Of a DNA stretch of 64,000 nucleotides, positions 1 through 9,490 are shown one piece after another. Made by a program: the position numbers and the translations under genes. This stretch comes from Caulobacter vibrioides OR37. Its GTDB lineage: Bacteria > Pseudomonadota > Alphaproteobacteria > Caulobacterales > Caulobacteraceae. The stretch is taken from the NCBI RefSeq assembly GCF_000372645.1, contig NZ_APMP01000007.1, positions 1-64,000 of the forward strand, written 5' to 3'. Position 1 is the first letter of the stretch. Each line of letters starts with the position of its first letter. Below the pieces are notes generated by a model that worked only from the letters and a program-made list of their open reading frames with translations, was not told where the DNA came from and searched no databases.

Positions 1-503
1 CCGGCGAGCCCCGGAAATCCAGGAAGCGCCAGAGTGGCAGGCTTCTAGAGAAGCCAACCAAGTCAGTCAAGTCTTTATTTCGAGAAGATCTCAAAATCTC
101 TACTTAACTAGCCCATCACCGCGCCGCTGAATTCTTTCGAAGTCTTGGCGGCGATGATTGGAGCGGCGCTTCTAATGAAGCGACATTCCGAAGTCAACCA
201 ACTCTTTTCGACTTTTCCGCACCACCCGAAGCCGGGGTAGCGAAGAGACAAAAAGAGGACCCTAGGGCTGCCGAAGCCGCCCTTGCGGATCCATCATCGA
301 GTCGATTGGAGCGCGGTATCTAGCCAAGCGTCAGGACCGATGCAAGCTTCCTTTCGGAAGCCGCGTCGTCCGGTCACGAAGCCGTTCCGAGCGAGGCGTT
401 GATCTAGTCCCCGCCCACGGCTCTGGCAACCCCCTCGCGACAATATAACAACGCTCTTTTGACGGCCGGCGGAACGTTTCGGCTCAGCCGCCCGAGGGCG
501 TGC
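1..503. other. Noncoding left edge
   Basis: No convincing gene is visible on either strand in these 503 bases. The first 350 bases are less GC-rich than the rest of the window and carry short inverted repeats, for example GGCTTC-TAGA-GAAGCC at 40-55. No tRNA T-loop or recognisable rRNA sequence was found. The segment ends in the tail of the minus-strand ferredoxin gene. It could be the upstream region of a leftward transcription unit outside the window, since a promoter-like pair is visible at 42-70. Confidence 0.5.
42..70 (-). promoter_or_regulatory. Possible housekeeping promoter reading leftward
   Basis: On the minus strand TTGACT (70-65) is followed 17 nt later by TAGAAG (47-42). This also fits the Caulobacter sigma-73 pattern TTGACG, 10-14 nt, GCTANAWC at about six of the eight -10 positions. 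The -10 lies inside the perfect hairpin at 40-55. Transcription would leave the window to the left, so the target gene cannot be seen. Confidence 0.35.
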
Positions 504-851
<348 letters not shown>

Positions 852-2090
852 TTAAGCCGCCACCTCTTTCATGGACACATGCGTGTCGGCGAGTTTTTCA
901 GCGTTTACCGGCGCGCGCTTGGCGATCAGCTGCTTACCGGCCATGAACTCGGCCGGCGCGTTGACCGCCTCGACCGCCCGCACCAGATCGCCCTTCAGGT
1001 GGAAGACGGCGAACTTGGCCACGGCGACGTCGCCGCGAACGACCTGGCGGTCGGCCTCGAACGGCAGGCCGGCAATCTGCAGCTTCAGATCATATTGGTC
1101 GGACCAGAACCAGGGAACCTCCGGCGCCGGCCCCGGACGGCCGAGAATCGCCGAAGCGGCCTGCTTGGCCTGCTCCAGGGCGTTGGGAACGCTCTCCAGG
1201 CGGAACTGGCGCTCATATAGCGGCAGCGGCCGATGCGCGACGTCGCCGATCGCGAAGATCGACGGATCGCTGGTCCTGGCCTCCAGGTCGACGACCACGC
1301 CATTGGCGGTGTCGAGGCCAGCGTCCTTGGCCAGCTCGTCATTCGGAACCGCGCCCACCCCGACCAGGGCGACGTCGCAGGCCACCACGCGGCCGTCGGT
1401 GAAGCGCACGCCCGTGACGTGACCGTCGCGACCCTCGAAACCCGCCACGCCGGCGTTGAGCTCGAACGCGACGCCATGCTGGCGGTGATAATCCTGGAAG
1501 AAGGTCGACAGGGTCTCGCAGGCCACGCGCGCCAAGACGCGGCTTTCGCGTTCGATAACCATGGCGTGGCTGCCCAGAGCGCGGGCGGAAGCGGCGGCCT
1601 CGAGACCCACATAGCCACCGCCGATCACGGCCAGGCGCTTGTCGGGCCCGAGGGCGTGCTTGAGCAATTCAGCGTCGGCGGCCGTTCGCAGGGCCAGGAC
1701 GCCGGCCAGGTCGGACCCGGGAATCGGAAGTTCGCGCGCGCGCGCGCCCGTGGCCAGGATCAGGGCGTCATAGGCAATGACCTCGCCCGAGGCCAGGATC
1801 ACGGTCTTCTCGGCGCGATTGATCCGCTCGGCCACGCCTTCGAGGCGCAGGGAGACATTGTTCTGGGCGTACCAGTCGGCCGGCTTCAGCGCCAGGGAGT
1901 CGGCGTCGGCCTCGCCCTTCAACCAGGCCTTGGAAAGCGGCGGGCGCTGATACGGCAGGAGCGGCTCGTCGCCGATCAGCACGACCCGGCCCTCGTGACC
2001 ATACTGGCGGAGGAAAGCGGCGGCCGAACCGCCCGCGTGACCCGCGCCGACGATCACGACGCATGCGTTCTGATTGACGTTAGCGTTCAA
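852..2090 (-). CDS. FAD-dependent ferredoxin reductase (NAD(P)H)
   Basis: A 412-residue pyridine-nucleotide-disulfide oxidoreductase of the putidaredoxin/rubredoxin reductase type. An N-terminal FAD Rossmann motif (VIVGAGHAGGSAA, near residues 12-24) and a central NAD(P)H Rossmann motif (AVIGGGYVGLEAA, near 154-166) are visible. The FAD-binding FAIGDVA motif follows at about residue 280, and a C-terminal reductase domain closes the protein. The family moves electrons from NAD(P)H to a 2Fe-2S ferredoxin, and the neighbouring ferredoxin is the obvious partner. The start is a TTG at 2090, six bases after a strong GGGAGG ribosome site. A CGTCA-AAAA-TGACG inverted repeat at 2107-2120, just upstream, could be an operator. 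Confidence 0.93.
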   Translation of the reverse strand: MNANVNQNACVVIVGAGHAGGSAAAFLRQYGHEGRVVLIGDEPLLPYQRPPLSKAWLKGEADADSLALKPADWYAQNNVSLRLEGVAERINRAEKTVILASGEVIAYDALILATGARARELPIPGSDLAGVLALRTAADAELLKHALGPDKRLAVIGGGYVGLEAAASARALGSHAMVIERESRVLARVACETLSTFFQDYHRQHGVAFELNAGVAGFEGRDGHVTGVRFTDGRVVACDVALVGVGAVPNDELAKDAGLDTANGVVVDLEARTSDPSIFAIGDVAHRPLPLYERQFRLESVPNALEQAKQAASAILGRPGPAPEVPWFWSDQYDLKLQIAGLPFEADRQVVRGDVAVAKFAVFHLKGDLVRAVEAVNAPAEFMAGKQLIAKRAPVNAEKLADTHVSMKEVAA

Positions 2091-2166
2091 GGACGCCCTC
2101 CCATTTCGTCAAAAATGACGCCGGCGTCACCTATTGGCAAGCGCCTTTGATCAAGGCGGATACGAA

Positions 2167-2200
2167 GGGGGCGGCGACTCTGATCGAGATCGCCGCCCCC
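2167..2200 (-). terminator. Hairpin terminator after sdhB
   Basis: A perfect 11-bp stem (GGGGGCGGCGA with TCGCCGCCCCC) lies 19 nt past the sdhB stop. On the minus strand it is followed by only a weak T-rich tail (TTCGT), so it may work poorly as a Rho-independent terminator or act as an mRNA 3' stabiliser. Confidence 0.6.
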
Positions 2201-2218
2201 TGACCTTGTGCAAGCTCG

Positions 2219-3001
2219 TCAGACGACGCGCTCGACCATCATTTTCTTGATTTCGGCGATCGCCTTGGCCGGGTTCAGCCCCTTGGGGCAGACCTGGGCG
2301 CAGTTCATGATCGTGTGACAGCGATAGAGCTTGAAGGGATCCTCTAGCGCGTCCAAGCGGTCGCCGGTGGCCTCGTCGCGGCTGTCGATCAGCCAGCGAT
2401 AGGCATGCAGCAGGGCCGCCGGACCCAGGTACTTGTCGCCGTTCCACCAGTAGCTGGGGCACGAGGTCGAGCAGCAGGCGCACAGGATGCACTCGTAAAG
2501 ACCGTCGAGTTTCTCGCGGTCTTCCGGGCTTTGCTTCCACTCGGCCTGAGGCTCGGGCGTGTCGGTGTGCAGCCAGGGCTCGATCGAGGCGTACTGCGCG
2601 TAGAACAGCGTCAGGTCCGGGATCAGGTCCTTGACCACCGGCATGTGCGGCAGCGGGCTGATCTGGACGGCCTTGCCAGGGACCTCGGCCCAGCCATGCG
2701 TGCAGGCCAGGGTGTTGCGGCCGCCGATGTTCATCGCGCACGAGCCGCAGACGCCCTCCCGGCACGACCGACGGAAGGCCAGGGTCGGGTCGATGGTGTT
2801 CTTGATGTACAGCAGGGCGTCCAGGACCATCGGCCCCACGGCGTCCATATCGACGTCGTAGGTGTCCCAGCGCGGATTGCCGCCCGCTTCCGGGTCGTAG
2901 CGATAGATCTTGAAGGTCTTGACCTTCTTGGCGCCCGCGGGAGCCGGCCAGTGCTTGCCCGACTTGACCTGCGAGTTCTTGGGGAGAGCGAGTTCGACCA
3001 T
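2219..3001 (-). CDS. sdhB: Succinate dehydrogenase iron-sulfur subunit
   Basis: A 260-residue subunit of respiratory complex II that passes electrons from SdhA-bound FAD to ubiquinone. The 2Fe-2S cluster cysteines are in [15 protein letters not shown], with a distal Cys in NTLAC. The 4Fe-4S motif is [12 protein letters not shown], and the 3Fe-4S motif is [17 protein letters not shown]. It starts at ATG 3001, seven bases after the sdhA stop, and is the last gene of sdhCDAB. The length is normal for the family. Confidence 0.98.
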   Translation of the reverse strand: MVELALPKNSQVKSGKHWPAPAGAKKVKTFKIYRYDPEAGGNPRWDTYDVDMDAVGPMVLDALLYIKNTIDPTLAFRRSCREGVCGSCAMNIGGRNTLACTHGWAEVPGKAVQISPLPHMPVVKDLIPDLTLFYAQYASIEPWLHTDTPEPQAEWKQSPEDREKLDGLYECILCACCSTSCPSYWWNGDKYLGPAALLHAYRWLIDSRDEATGDRLDALEDPFKLYRCHTIMNCAQVCPKGLNPAKAIAEIKKMMVERVV

Positions 3002-3008
3002 CGGACCC

Positions 3009-4796
3009 TCAGTAGACCCGTTGCTTCGGCGGGATGTAGGCGATGTCGTCGGACATCGTGTAGCTGTGCACCGGACGGTAATCGATCTTCACCTTGCCCG
3101 ACTGGTTATCCAGCCAAGCCAGGGTGTGCTTCATCCATTCGGTGTCGTTGCGGTCGGCGAAGTCCTCGCGGGCGTGGGCGCCCCGGCTCTCGGTGCGGTT
3201 CACCGCGCCGTTCACCGTCACGACGGCCTGACCGATCAGGTTGTCGAACTCCAGGGTCTCCATCAGGTCCGTGTTCCACACGAGGCCACGGTCGGAAACC
3301 TTGATGTCGCTCTTCTTGTCCCAGACGGCCTGCAGGCGCTTCACGCCGCTGTCCAGGCTCTCGCCGGTGCGGAACACGGCGGCGTCTTCCTGCATCGCCT
3401 TCTGCATCTCGAGACGCAGCTCGGCGGTGCCGGTCGAGCCCGAGGCGTTGCGGAAGTGGTCGAAGCGCGCCAGATGCGCCTCGGTCTGCTCGGCCTTCAA
3501 CTCGGGCTGCTTGGCGCCCGGCTTGACGATCTCGGCGCAGCGAAGAGCCGCGGCGCGGCCGAACACCACCAGATCGATCAGCGAGTTCGAGCCCAAGCGG
3601 TTGGCGCCGTGCACCGACACGCAGGCCGCTTCGCCCACGGCCATTAGGCCCGGGATCACCTTGTCGGGATTGTCGCCGTCCTTGGTGACGACCTCGCCGT
3701 GATAGTTCGTCGGGATGCCGCCCATATTGTAGTGGACGGTCGGCAACACCGGGATCGGCGCCTTGGTCACGTCGACGCCAGCGAACACCTTGGCGGTTTC
3801 CGAGATGCCCGGCAGGCGCTCGGCCAGGATCTTGGGATCCAGGTGGTCGAGGTGCAGGAAGATGTGGTCCTTGTTCGGACCCACGCCACGGCCTTCGCGG
3901 ATCTCGATGGTCATCGCGCGGCTGACCATGTCGCGCGGCGCCAGGTCCTTCACCGACGGGGCGTAGCGCTCCATGAAGCGCTCGCCTTCCGAATTGGTGA
4001 GATAACCGCCTTCGCCGCGGGCGCCTTCGGTGATCAGGCAGCCGGCGCCGTAGATGCCGGTGGGGTGGAACTGCACGAATTCCATGTCCTGCAGCGGCAG
4101 GCCGGCGCGCAGGGCCATGGCGTTGCCGTCGCCCGTGCAGGTGTGGGCCGAGGTCGCCGAGAAATAGGCGCGGCCGTAACCGCCCGTGGCCAGGATCACC
4201 ATCTGGGCCTGGAAGCGGTGCAGGGTGCCGTCGTCGAGCTTCCACGCGGTGACGCCGCGGCAGACGCCGTCGTCCATGATCAGGTCGAGGGCGAAGTACT
4301 CGATGAAGAACTCGGTGTCGTGGGCCAGGGACTGGCCGTACATCGTGTGCAGCATGGCGTGACCCGTCCGGTCGGCCGCCGCGCAGGTGCGCTGGATCGG
4401 GCCTTCGCCGAAGTTCTTGGTCATGCCGCCGAAAGCGCGCTGATAGATCTTGCCGTCGGCCGTCCGCGAGAAGGGCACGCCCCAGTGCTCGAGCTCATAG
4501 ACAGCCGCCGGGGCGTTGCGGGTCAGGTACTCGATGGCGTCCTGGTCGCCCAGCCAGTCCGAACCCTTGACGGTGTCGAACATGTGCCAGCGCCAGTCGT
4601 CCTGGCTCATATTGCCCAGCGAGGCCGAGATGCCGCCTTGAGCGGCCACCGTGTGGCTGCGGGTCGGGAACACCTTGGTGACGCAGGCGGTCTTCAAGCC
4701 GGCCTGGGCGCAGCCGAGCGCGGCGCGAAGGCCAGAACCGCCGGCGCCGACGACAACGACGTCGAACTTGTGATCGATGAACTTGTAGGCCGACAT
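3009..4796 (-). CDS. sdhA: Succinate dehydrogenase flavoprotein subunit
   Basis: A 595-residue catalytic subunit oxidising succinate to fumarate in the TCA cycle. The N-terminal dinucleotide fold [14 protein letters not shown] binds FAD. The SHTVAAQGG segment holds the histidine that covalently binds FAD in this family. Active-site motifs HPTGIYG and the C-terminal region ending in YIPPKQRVY are typical. ATG 4796 is preferred over the TTG one codon earlier. With the ATG the start overlaps the sdhD stop by one base (TGATG), implying translational coupling. Confidence 0.98.
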   Translation of the reverse strand: MSAYKFIDHKFDVVVVGAGGSGLRAALGCAQAGLKTACVTKVFPTRSHTVAAQGGISASLGNMSQDDWRWHMFDTVKGSDWLGDQDAIEYLTRNAPAAVYELEHWGVPFSRTADGKIYQRAFGGMTKNFGEGPIQRTCAAADRTGHAMLHTMYGQSLAHDTEFFIEYFALDLIMDDGVCRGVTAWKLDDGTLHRFQAQMVILATGGYGRAYFSATSAHTCTGDGNAMALRAGLPLQDMEFVQFHPTGIYGAGCLITEGARGEGGYLTNSEGERFMERYAPSVKDLAPRDMVSRAMTIEIREGRGVGPNKDHIFLHLDHLDPKILAERLPGISETAKVFAGVDVTKAPIPVLPTVHYNMGGIPTNYHGEVVTKDGDNPDKVIPGLMAVGEAACVSVHGANRLGSNSLIDLVVFGRAAALRCAEIVKPGAKQPELKAEQTEAHLARFDHFRNASGSTGTAELRLEMQKAMQEDAAVFRTGESLDSGVKRLQAVWDKKSDIKVSDRGLVWNTDLMETLEFDNLIGQAVVTVNGAVNRTESRGAHAREDFADRNDTEWMKHTLAWLDNQSGKVKIDYRPVHSYTMSDDIAYIPPKQRVY

Positions 4797-5215
4797 CAAT
4801 GGGCTCCGGTCACGGTCAGGGCGACCTTCAGGATCGAGAAGATCCCGACGGCGCCGGCCAGCACGCAGACGAACAGGTTGCCGATCACCAGGGCCGACTT
4901 GCTCGTGAAGCGGTGGACATAGTCCTCGATGACCACCTGCACCGCGTTCGACAGGTGGATCAGGGCCGAGATCAGCAGCAGACCCAGCAGCACCGCGTTG
5001 ACCGGCTGGCTGACCCAGGCGGCGGCGGTCTGCTGGTCGGCGCCGATCAGCTTCAGGGCGGCGAAAACGCCCCAGATGCTCAGCGGCGCCAGGGCGAGAC
5101 CCGAAACGCGCTCGGTGATGAAGTGGCTGACGCCGTGGCGCGAGGCGCCCATGCCCCGCGCGCGCGACAGAGGCGTGCGGAACTGCTGGGGCTGGAAGAG
5201 GTCGTTCTTGCTCAT
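4796..5215 (-). CDS. sdhD: Succinate dehydrogenase membrane anchor SdhD
   Basis: A 139-residue small integral membrane subunit that anchors complex II. Three hydrophobic helices are visible (around [31 protein letters not shown] and [16 protein letters not shown]). The motif [15 protein letters not shown] includes the conserved His and Asp-Tyr used for heme and quinone binding in SdhD. It starts at ATG 5215, two bases after sdhC. The assignment rests on operon position and topology, because anchor subunits are poorly conserved in sequence. Confidence 0.93.
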   Translation of the reverse strand: MSKNDLFQPQQFRTPLSRARGMGASRHGVSHFITERVSGLALAPLSIWGVFAALKLIGADQQTAAAWVSQPVNAVLLGLLLISALIHLSNAVQVVIEDYVHRFTSKSALVIGNLFVCVLAGAVGIFSILKVALTVTGAH

Positions 5216-5217
5216 GA

Positions 5218-5625
5218 TCAGAACGCTCCGTTCGCGTGGGCGATAACCCAGGTGACGATCGTCGCCACGACCGCGAAGGCGATCGCCATGGCGCCGGTCA
5301 TGTCGGCCACGCGGGGCTGGAAGCCCTTGCCGGTGTCCCAGAAGGTCTGGCGGATGGTGTAGGCGATGTTGAAGAACACCGCGAAGGTCTCGCCCAGCAG
5401 AACCAGCTTGCCGATCGGCGAGCCCAGCAGGCCGACATAGCCGGCATAGGCGTCGGAACCGGCGGCCAGGGCGGCGGCCCAGCCGGCCAGGATCACGGCG
5501 CCGACCCACAGGCCGACGACGCAGCCGCGGTGGAGGATCGAACAGGCCATGGTGATATGCCAACGCCACACCTGCAGGTGGGGCGACATCGGGCGCTCAG
5601 GCAGCCCCCGGCTCGTGTCGGTCAT
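5218..5625 (-). CDS. sdhC: Succinate dehydrogenase cytochrome b556 subunit
   Basis: A 135-residue first gene of sdhCDAB. Three transmembrane helices are present. The N-terminal [16 protein letters not shown] and SILHRGCVV segments match the conserved SdhC signature (RP.SPHL and S..HR.TG, with the S and R that contact ubiquinone). The true start is ATG 5625, because upstream in-frame sequence is not SdhC-like. A promoter candidate lies at 5664-5693. Confidence 0.95.
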   Translation of the reverse strand: MTDTSRGLPERPMSPHLQVWRWHITMACSILHRGCVVGLWVGAVILAGWAAALAAGSDAYAGYVGLLGSPIGKLVLLGETFAVFFNIAYTIRQTFWDTGKGFQPRVADMTGAMAIAFAVVATIVTWVIAHANGAF

Positions 5626-5663
5626 GAGAGGTCCAACCTCAGTAGCCTTTGTGCGTTGCGGGA

Positions 5664-5693
5664 CGCTTTTAAGCGCGAGGACGGGGGTGTCAA
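5664..5693 (-). promoter_or_regulatory. Candidate housekeeping promoter of sdhCDAB
   Basis: On the minus strand TTGACA (5693-5688) is followed after 15 nt by TTAAAA (5672-5667). The -10 lies in a perfect palindrome CGCTTTTAAGCG (5664-5675), which may also be an operator. It sits 39 nt upstream of the sdhC start. The spacing is shorter than the E. coli optimum but fits Caulobacter promoters. Confidence 0.4.
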
Positions 5694-5746
5694 TTAAACG
5701 GCGCCCTCTTGAGAAACGTTCGCACCTCGCGCGACGAGCGAGAGGG

Positions 5747-5772
5747 GGAACCCTTACGGCCAAGGTTGCGTT
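5747..5772 (+). promoter_or_regulatory. Sigma-T (EcfG) promoter of the HWE kinase gene
   Basis: GGAAC at 5747-5751 and CGTT at 5769-5772, separated by 17 nt, match the sigma-T consensus of Caulobacter. The predicted start of transcription is about 30 nt before the ATG at 5808. This would place the kinase under the general stress sigma factor encoded at 40.6 kb. Confidence 0.7.
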
Positions 5773-5807
5773 ACTTTGGGCTGGGCTAGGGAGAGGCGCG
5801 CGGGGAT

Positions 5808-7247
5808 ATGGCGAGTCCGATCGACTTCAAGGCGGTGTTTGATCGGATACCGACGCCGTACATGATGATGGACCACGCCCTGAACATCGTCGAAATGAAC
5901 GCGGCCTATCTGGAGGTCACGGGCCGCACGCGCGAAGACCTGTGCGGCCGGTACGTATTCGACGCCTTCCCCGCCGAGGGCGAGAGCCGGCGGCTGCTCG
6001 AAGAGTCGCTTTTTCGCACCCGCGACACCGGCAAGACGGACGTGATCGCCGTACTGCGTTACGCGATACCCAAACCCGCGGAAGCGGGCGGCGGGTTCGA
6101 GGATCGCTATTGGAGCTGCACCCACACCTGGGTGCCTTCCAACGAGGGCCCGGGCTTCATCCTGCAGAACACCCAGGACATCACCGAACTCAAACGTCTC
6201 AAGGACTCCGCCTTCCGCCCCGAGGCGCCGCCGAGCACCGCCATGTTGGGCGATTCCGTGCTGCGGCGGGTCGAGACCCTGCAATCCCAGAGCATGCAGA
6301 TCCGCCGCCTTTTCATGCGCGCCCCAAGTTTCGTGGCGGTGCTGAAGGGCGAGGACCACGTGTTCGACTTCGCCAACGAGGCCTATCTGAGGCTGGTGGG
6401 CCGACGGGACATTGTCGGCCGTCCCCTGCGCCTGGCGCTGCCGGAAGTTCTGGACCAAGGCTTCATTTCGCTTCTGGACGAAGTCAGGCGCTCCGCCGAG
6501 CCCTTCATCGGCCGCGACCTGCCGGTGATGTTGGCCCGCGAACCCGGCGCGCCGCTGGAGCAACGCTTTCTCGACTTCATCTATCAGCCGATCGTCGAGG
6601 CGGACGGCTCCGTGTCGGGCGTCTTCGTCGAGGGCTCGGACATGACCGAGCGTGTTCTGGCCAACCAGCGCCAGCGACTCTTGCTCGACGAGCTGAACCA
6701 CCGCGTCAAGAACACCCTGGCGACCGTGCAAGCCATCGCCCAGCAGACCCTGCGCGGTTCGACGACGCCGGAGACCTTCGCCGGCGCCTTCGAATCCCGA
6801 CTGCTGGCGCTGTCCCAGACACATAACGCCCTCACCGACAGCCAGTGGGCCGGCGCCGGTCTGCGCCAGATCCTGTCGCAGGAGCTTGGCCCCTATGGGG
6901 AAGAGCGCGTCCTGATGGACGGGCCGGAGACGCATCTGCCCGCGCGGGTAGCGCTCTCGCTGGGCATGGTCTTCCACGAGCTGGCGACGAACGCGGCCAA
7001 GTATGGCGCGCTCTCGACCGCCGGAAAGCTCGTCCTGACCTGGTCCGTGACGGCCGACGCGACGCTGGTCTTCGAGTGGCGCGAGACGGGGGGACCGCCA
7101 GCGGCGGAGCCTCGGCGACGAGGCTTTGGCTCCCGGCTGATCGAGCGCAGCATCGCCAACGAATTGCGCGGCGTGGTCTCGGCGGATTACGCCTCGACTG
7201 GCCTGACCGTGCGCTTCTCCGTGCCCTTGGCGCGCGAGTTCGACTAA
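5808..7247 (+). CDS. PAS-PAS HWE-family sensor histidine kinase
   Basis: A 479-residue soluble sensor kinase with no signal peptide or membrane segment. There are two PAS-like sensor regions (roughly residues 8-125 and 165-285), then an HWE catalytic core. The H-box [11 protein letters not shown] puts the phospho-acceptor at His298. The N-box [13 protein letters not shown] and the W-x-E motif FEWRETGG define the HWE subfamily. The PAS domains lack the LOV cysteine motif, so they do not look like blue-light sensors. No response regulator gene is adjacent. In alphaproteobacteria such orphan HWE kinases often act on PhyR, and the sigma-T promoter just upstream supports a stress-response role here. 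That link is an inference. Confidence 0.9.
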   Translation: MASPIDFKAVFDRIPTPYMMMDHALNIVEMNAAYLEVTGRTREDLCGRYVFDAFPAEGESRRLLEESLFRTRDTGKTDVIAVLRYAIPKPAEAGGGFEDRYWSCTHTWVPSNEGPGFILQNTQDITELKRLKDSAFRPEAPPSTAMLGDSVLRRVETLQSQSMQIRRLFMRAPSFVAVLKGEDHVFDFANEAYLRLVGRRDIVGRPLRLALPEVLDQGFISLLDEVRRSAEPFIGRDLPVMLAREPGAPLEQRFLDFIYQPIVEADGSVSGVFVEGSDMTERVLANQRQRLLLDELNHRVKNTLATVQAIAQQTLRGSTTPETFAGAFESRLLALSQTHNALTDSQWAGAGLRQILSQELGPYGEERVLMDGPETHLPARVALSLGMVFHELATNAAKYGALSTAGKLVLTWSVTADATLVFEWRETGGPPAAEPRRRGFGSRLIERSIANELRGVVSADYASTGLTVRFSVPLAREFD

Positions 7248-7828
7248 CCTCTGAAGACCGTCAGGGCCAGGTGCTGGAGCAGCATGATGGTCTTGGCGTC
7301 GCATATGCGGCCGTCGGCGATCATGGCCAGGGCCTCGTCGAGGGTCGGTTCCAGCACCTCGATGTCCTCGCCCTCGTCGGGATGGCCGCCGCCCTCGCCG
7401 ATCCGCATTCCGGCGTCATATTCGGCGACGAAGAAGTGCAGGATCTCGGTCACCGAGCCCGGGCTCATGAAAGCCTCGAACACCTTGCGCACTTCGCCGA
7501 GCCGATAGCCCAGCTCCTCCTCGACCTCGGCGCGGATGCGGACCTCGGGTTCGGCGTCGTCCAGCAAGCCGGCCGCCGCCTCGATCAGCAGATCGTCATA
7601 GCCGTTCACATAGGCCGGATAGCGAAATTGCTTCACCAACAGCACGGTGCGATTGGCCCGGTTATAGGGCAGCAAGACCGCCCCATTGCCGCGATCGTAG
7701 TGCTCGCGGCTCTGGGTCTGCCACGCGCCGTCGCGCCGCTTCCAGTCGAAGGTCGTGGTCTTCAGGACGTACCAGTTGTCGGACAGCAGCTTGGTTTCGC
7801 GAACGCGGACGCGGTCTTTGACGGACAT
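7244..7828 (-). CDS. nudK: Nudix hydrolase, NudK-type nucleoside-sugar pyrophosphatase
   Basis: A 194-residue Nudix enzyme that resembles E. coli NudK (GDP-mannose pyrophosphatase) along its length. Shared segments include the start [10 protein letters not shown], then [25 protein letters not shown] and [12 protein letters not shown]. The Nudix box lies around residues 86-107 with the metal-binding helix AEVEEELGY, where the usual Arg before the first Glu is Ala (Lys in NudK). It starts at ATG 7828. Its stop overlaps the stop of the convergent kinase gene by four bases. ADP-ribose pyrophosphatase is the main alternative activity. Confidence 0.88.
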   Translation of the reverse strand: MSVKDRVRVRETKLLSDNWYVLKTTTFDWKRRDGAWQTQSREHYDRGNGAVLLPYNRANRTVLLVKQFRYPAYVNGYDDLLIEAAAGLLDDAEPEVRIRAEVEEELGYRLGEVRKVFEAFMSPGSVTEILHFFVAEYDAGMRIGEGGGHPDEGEDIEVLEPTLDEALAMIADGRICDAKTIMLLQHLALTVFRG

Positions 7829-7837
7829 TGAGGGCTC

Positions 7838-8956
7838 CTAATCGCGAACGCGCGAGACATAGTCGGCCGAGCGCATCTCTTGCAGGCGCGACACGGTGCG
7901 CTCGAACTCGAAGGCGCCGTCGCCCTCGGGATACAACGCCTCCGGTTCGGCCTCGGCCAGGGCCACGAGCTTGGCGTCCGCCTCGTAAAGCGCGTCGATC
8001 AGCGTGTTGAAACGCTTGGCCGCGTCGCGCTTGGCCGGGGTCAGGCGCGGAACGTCCTCCAGGAAGATCGTGTGGAAGCGCTCGGCGACGGCCAAGTAAT
8101 CCTGGGGTCCCAACGCCTGCTGGCAAAGGCTGGCGAACGAGGCCCGCAGCAGGCCGCCGGAGGCGCGCGGCAGGCGCATCTCGCGACCCAGCACCTTCAA
8201 GGTCGCGCCGCTCTCGGCCGCGCCGTCCAGCATGTCGGTCCAAAGTCGCTCGAACTCGGCCTGGCTGGCGTTGTCGTTCGGCGCCAGCCAGGTGCGGGCC
8301 GCCCGCAAGCGGTCCAGGCGGAAGTCCACCGGACCGCGCACCGCCACGACATCCAGCGCCGACTTCAGCATATCGATGAAAGGCAGGAAGAGCTGGCGGT
8401 TCAGCCCGTCCTTGTAGAGATCGTCCGGGGGCCGGTTCGAGGTGGCCACCAGGGTCACGCCCCGCGCGAACAGGGCCTCGAACAGCCGCCCCAGGATCAT
8501 GGCGTCGGCGATGTCGGTGACCTGCAGCTCGTCGAAGCACAGCAGCCGGGCGTTCTGCGCGATCAGGTCCGCCGTCGGGACGATCGGGTCGTCGCCCTTG
8601 TGCTGGCCAAAGCGCGCCTTGCGCACCGCCGCGTCGCCCTTGCGCCAAGCGTCGATGTCGGCGTGGACCTCGGCCATGAAGGCGTGAAAGTGGATGCGGC
8701 GCTTCTTGGCGACCGGCGCGCTGTCGAAGAACAGGTCCATCAGCATGGACTTGCCGCGACCGACGGGGCCCCAGAGATAGACGCCCCGCTGGCTCTTGGG
8801 CTTGCGGCCAAACAGCGAGAAGCCGGGCTCGCCGGCGTTGTCGAGATCGGCCTCCAGCCGCGAGAGCGCCTCGACGGCGGCGGCCTGGGCGGCGTCCGGC
8901 TTGATCTCGCCCTGGGCCAGGCGCTCGCGATAGGCGGTGCGAAGGGATGTCGGCAT
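7838..8956 (-). CDS. zapE: Cell division ATPase ZapE (AFG1 family)
   Basis: A 372-residue AAA-type P-loop ATPase. The Walker A motif is GPVGRGKSMLMD (around residue 64), followed by the family hallmark RRIHFHAFM. Walker B is LLCFDELQVTDIADAM, and sensor motifs include TSNRPPDDLY. In E. coli ZapE associates with the Z-ring under stress, and the eukaryotic relative Afg1/LACE1 handles mitochondrial membrane proteins. It starts at ATG 8956 and ends nine bases before nudK, so the two are probably cotranscribed. Confidence 0.94.
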   Translation of the reverse strand: MPTSLRTAYRERLAQGEIKPDAAQAAAVEALSRLEADLDNAGEPGFSLFGRKPKSQRGVYLWGPVGRGKSMLMDLFFDSAPVAKKRRIHFHAFMAEVHADIDAWRKGDAAVRKARFGQHKGDDPIVPTADLIAQNARLLCFDELQVTDIADAMILGRLFEALFARGVTLVATSNRPPDDLYKDGLNRQLFLPFIDMLKSALDVVAVRGPVDFRLDRLRAARTWLAPNDNASQAEFERLWTDMLDGAAESGATLKVLGREMRLPRASGGLLRASFASLCQQALGPQDYLAVAERFHTIFLEDVPRLTPAKRDAAKRFNTLIDALYEADAKLVALAEAEPEALYPEGDGAFEFERTVSRLQEMRSADYVSRVRD

Positions 8957-9043
8957 CGGGATGTGCGGTTAGCGCGTGCGGGACGCGGGGGGAAGGGGCT
9001 TGCGCCTCTCAACATCGTCGAGGCGACGCGCTATGGGAGACGG

Positions 9044-9490
9044 ATGAAGACCCTCCACCTGGCCGACGAGGCCGCGACCCAGGCGCTCGGCCGCCAGTTG
9101 GCCGCGTCATTGCGCCTCGGCGACGCGATCTGCCTGACGGGCCCGCTCGGCGCCGGCAAGTCGACCCTGGCCCGGGCCCTGATCCGCGCCCTGACGTCCC
9201 CGGACGAGGAGGTTCCGAGCCCGACCTTCACCCTGGTGCAGTTCTACGAGACGCCCGCTTTTCCGCTGGCCCACTTCGACCTCTATCGCCTCACCGATCC
9301 CGACGAGGCCTACGAGATCGGCCTGGATGAGGCGCTGGACGGCGGCGTCGCCCTGATCGAATGGCCGCAGCGGCTGGAAGGGCGTTTGCCGCCGAATCGG
9401 CTCGATATAGACATCGCCCTCGATGGCGGCGCGCGACGCGCCGTCCTCACGGCGCACGGTAGTTTCGAAGGACGCCCCCTTGAGTTCTGA
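9044..9490 (+). CDS. tsaE: tRNA t6A biosynthesis ATPase TsaE
   Basis: A 148-residue P-loop ATPase needed with TsaB, TsaC and TsaD for threonylcarbamoyladenosine at tRNA position 37. Walker A is GPLGAGKSTLARA. The family motifs PSPTFTLVQFYE, HFDLYRL and the ending ALIEWPQRL are all visible. The ATG at 9044 gives the usual family length. It is the first gene of the overlapping plus-strand run tsaE-amgK-murU-addB. Confidence 0.96.
   Translation: MKTLHLADEAATQALGRQLAASLRLGDAICLTGPLGAGKSTLARALIRALTSPDEEVPSPTFTLVQFYETPAFPLAHFDLYRLTDPDEAYEIGLDEALDGGVALIEWPQRLEGRLPPNRLDIDIALDGGARRAVLTAHGSFEGRPLEF

Noticed and set aside
1-503. tRNA or rRNA gene in the left gap
   Set aside because: No T-loop, anticodon-arm or rRNA-like sequence could be found on either strand.
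4797-4799. TTG start for sdhA
   Set aside because: ATG 4796 gives the coupled TGATG overlap with sdhD and the conserved N-terminus.
5754-7304. 516-codon minus-strand frame opposite the HWE kinase
   Set aside because: No domain pattern and shadow-like composition. The plus-strand frame has intact H, N and G boxes.
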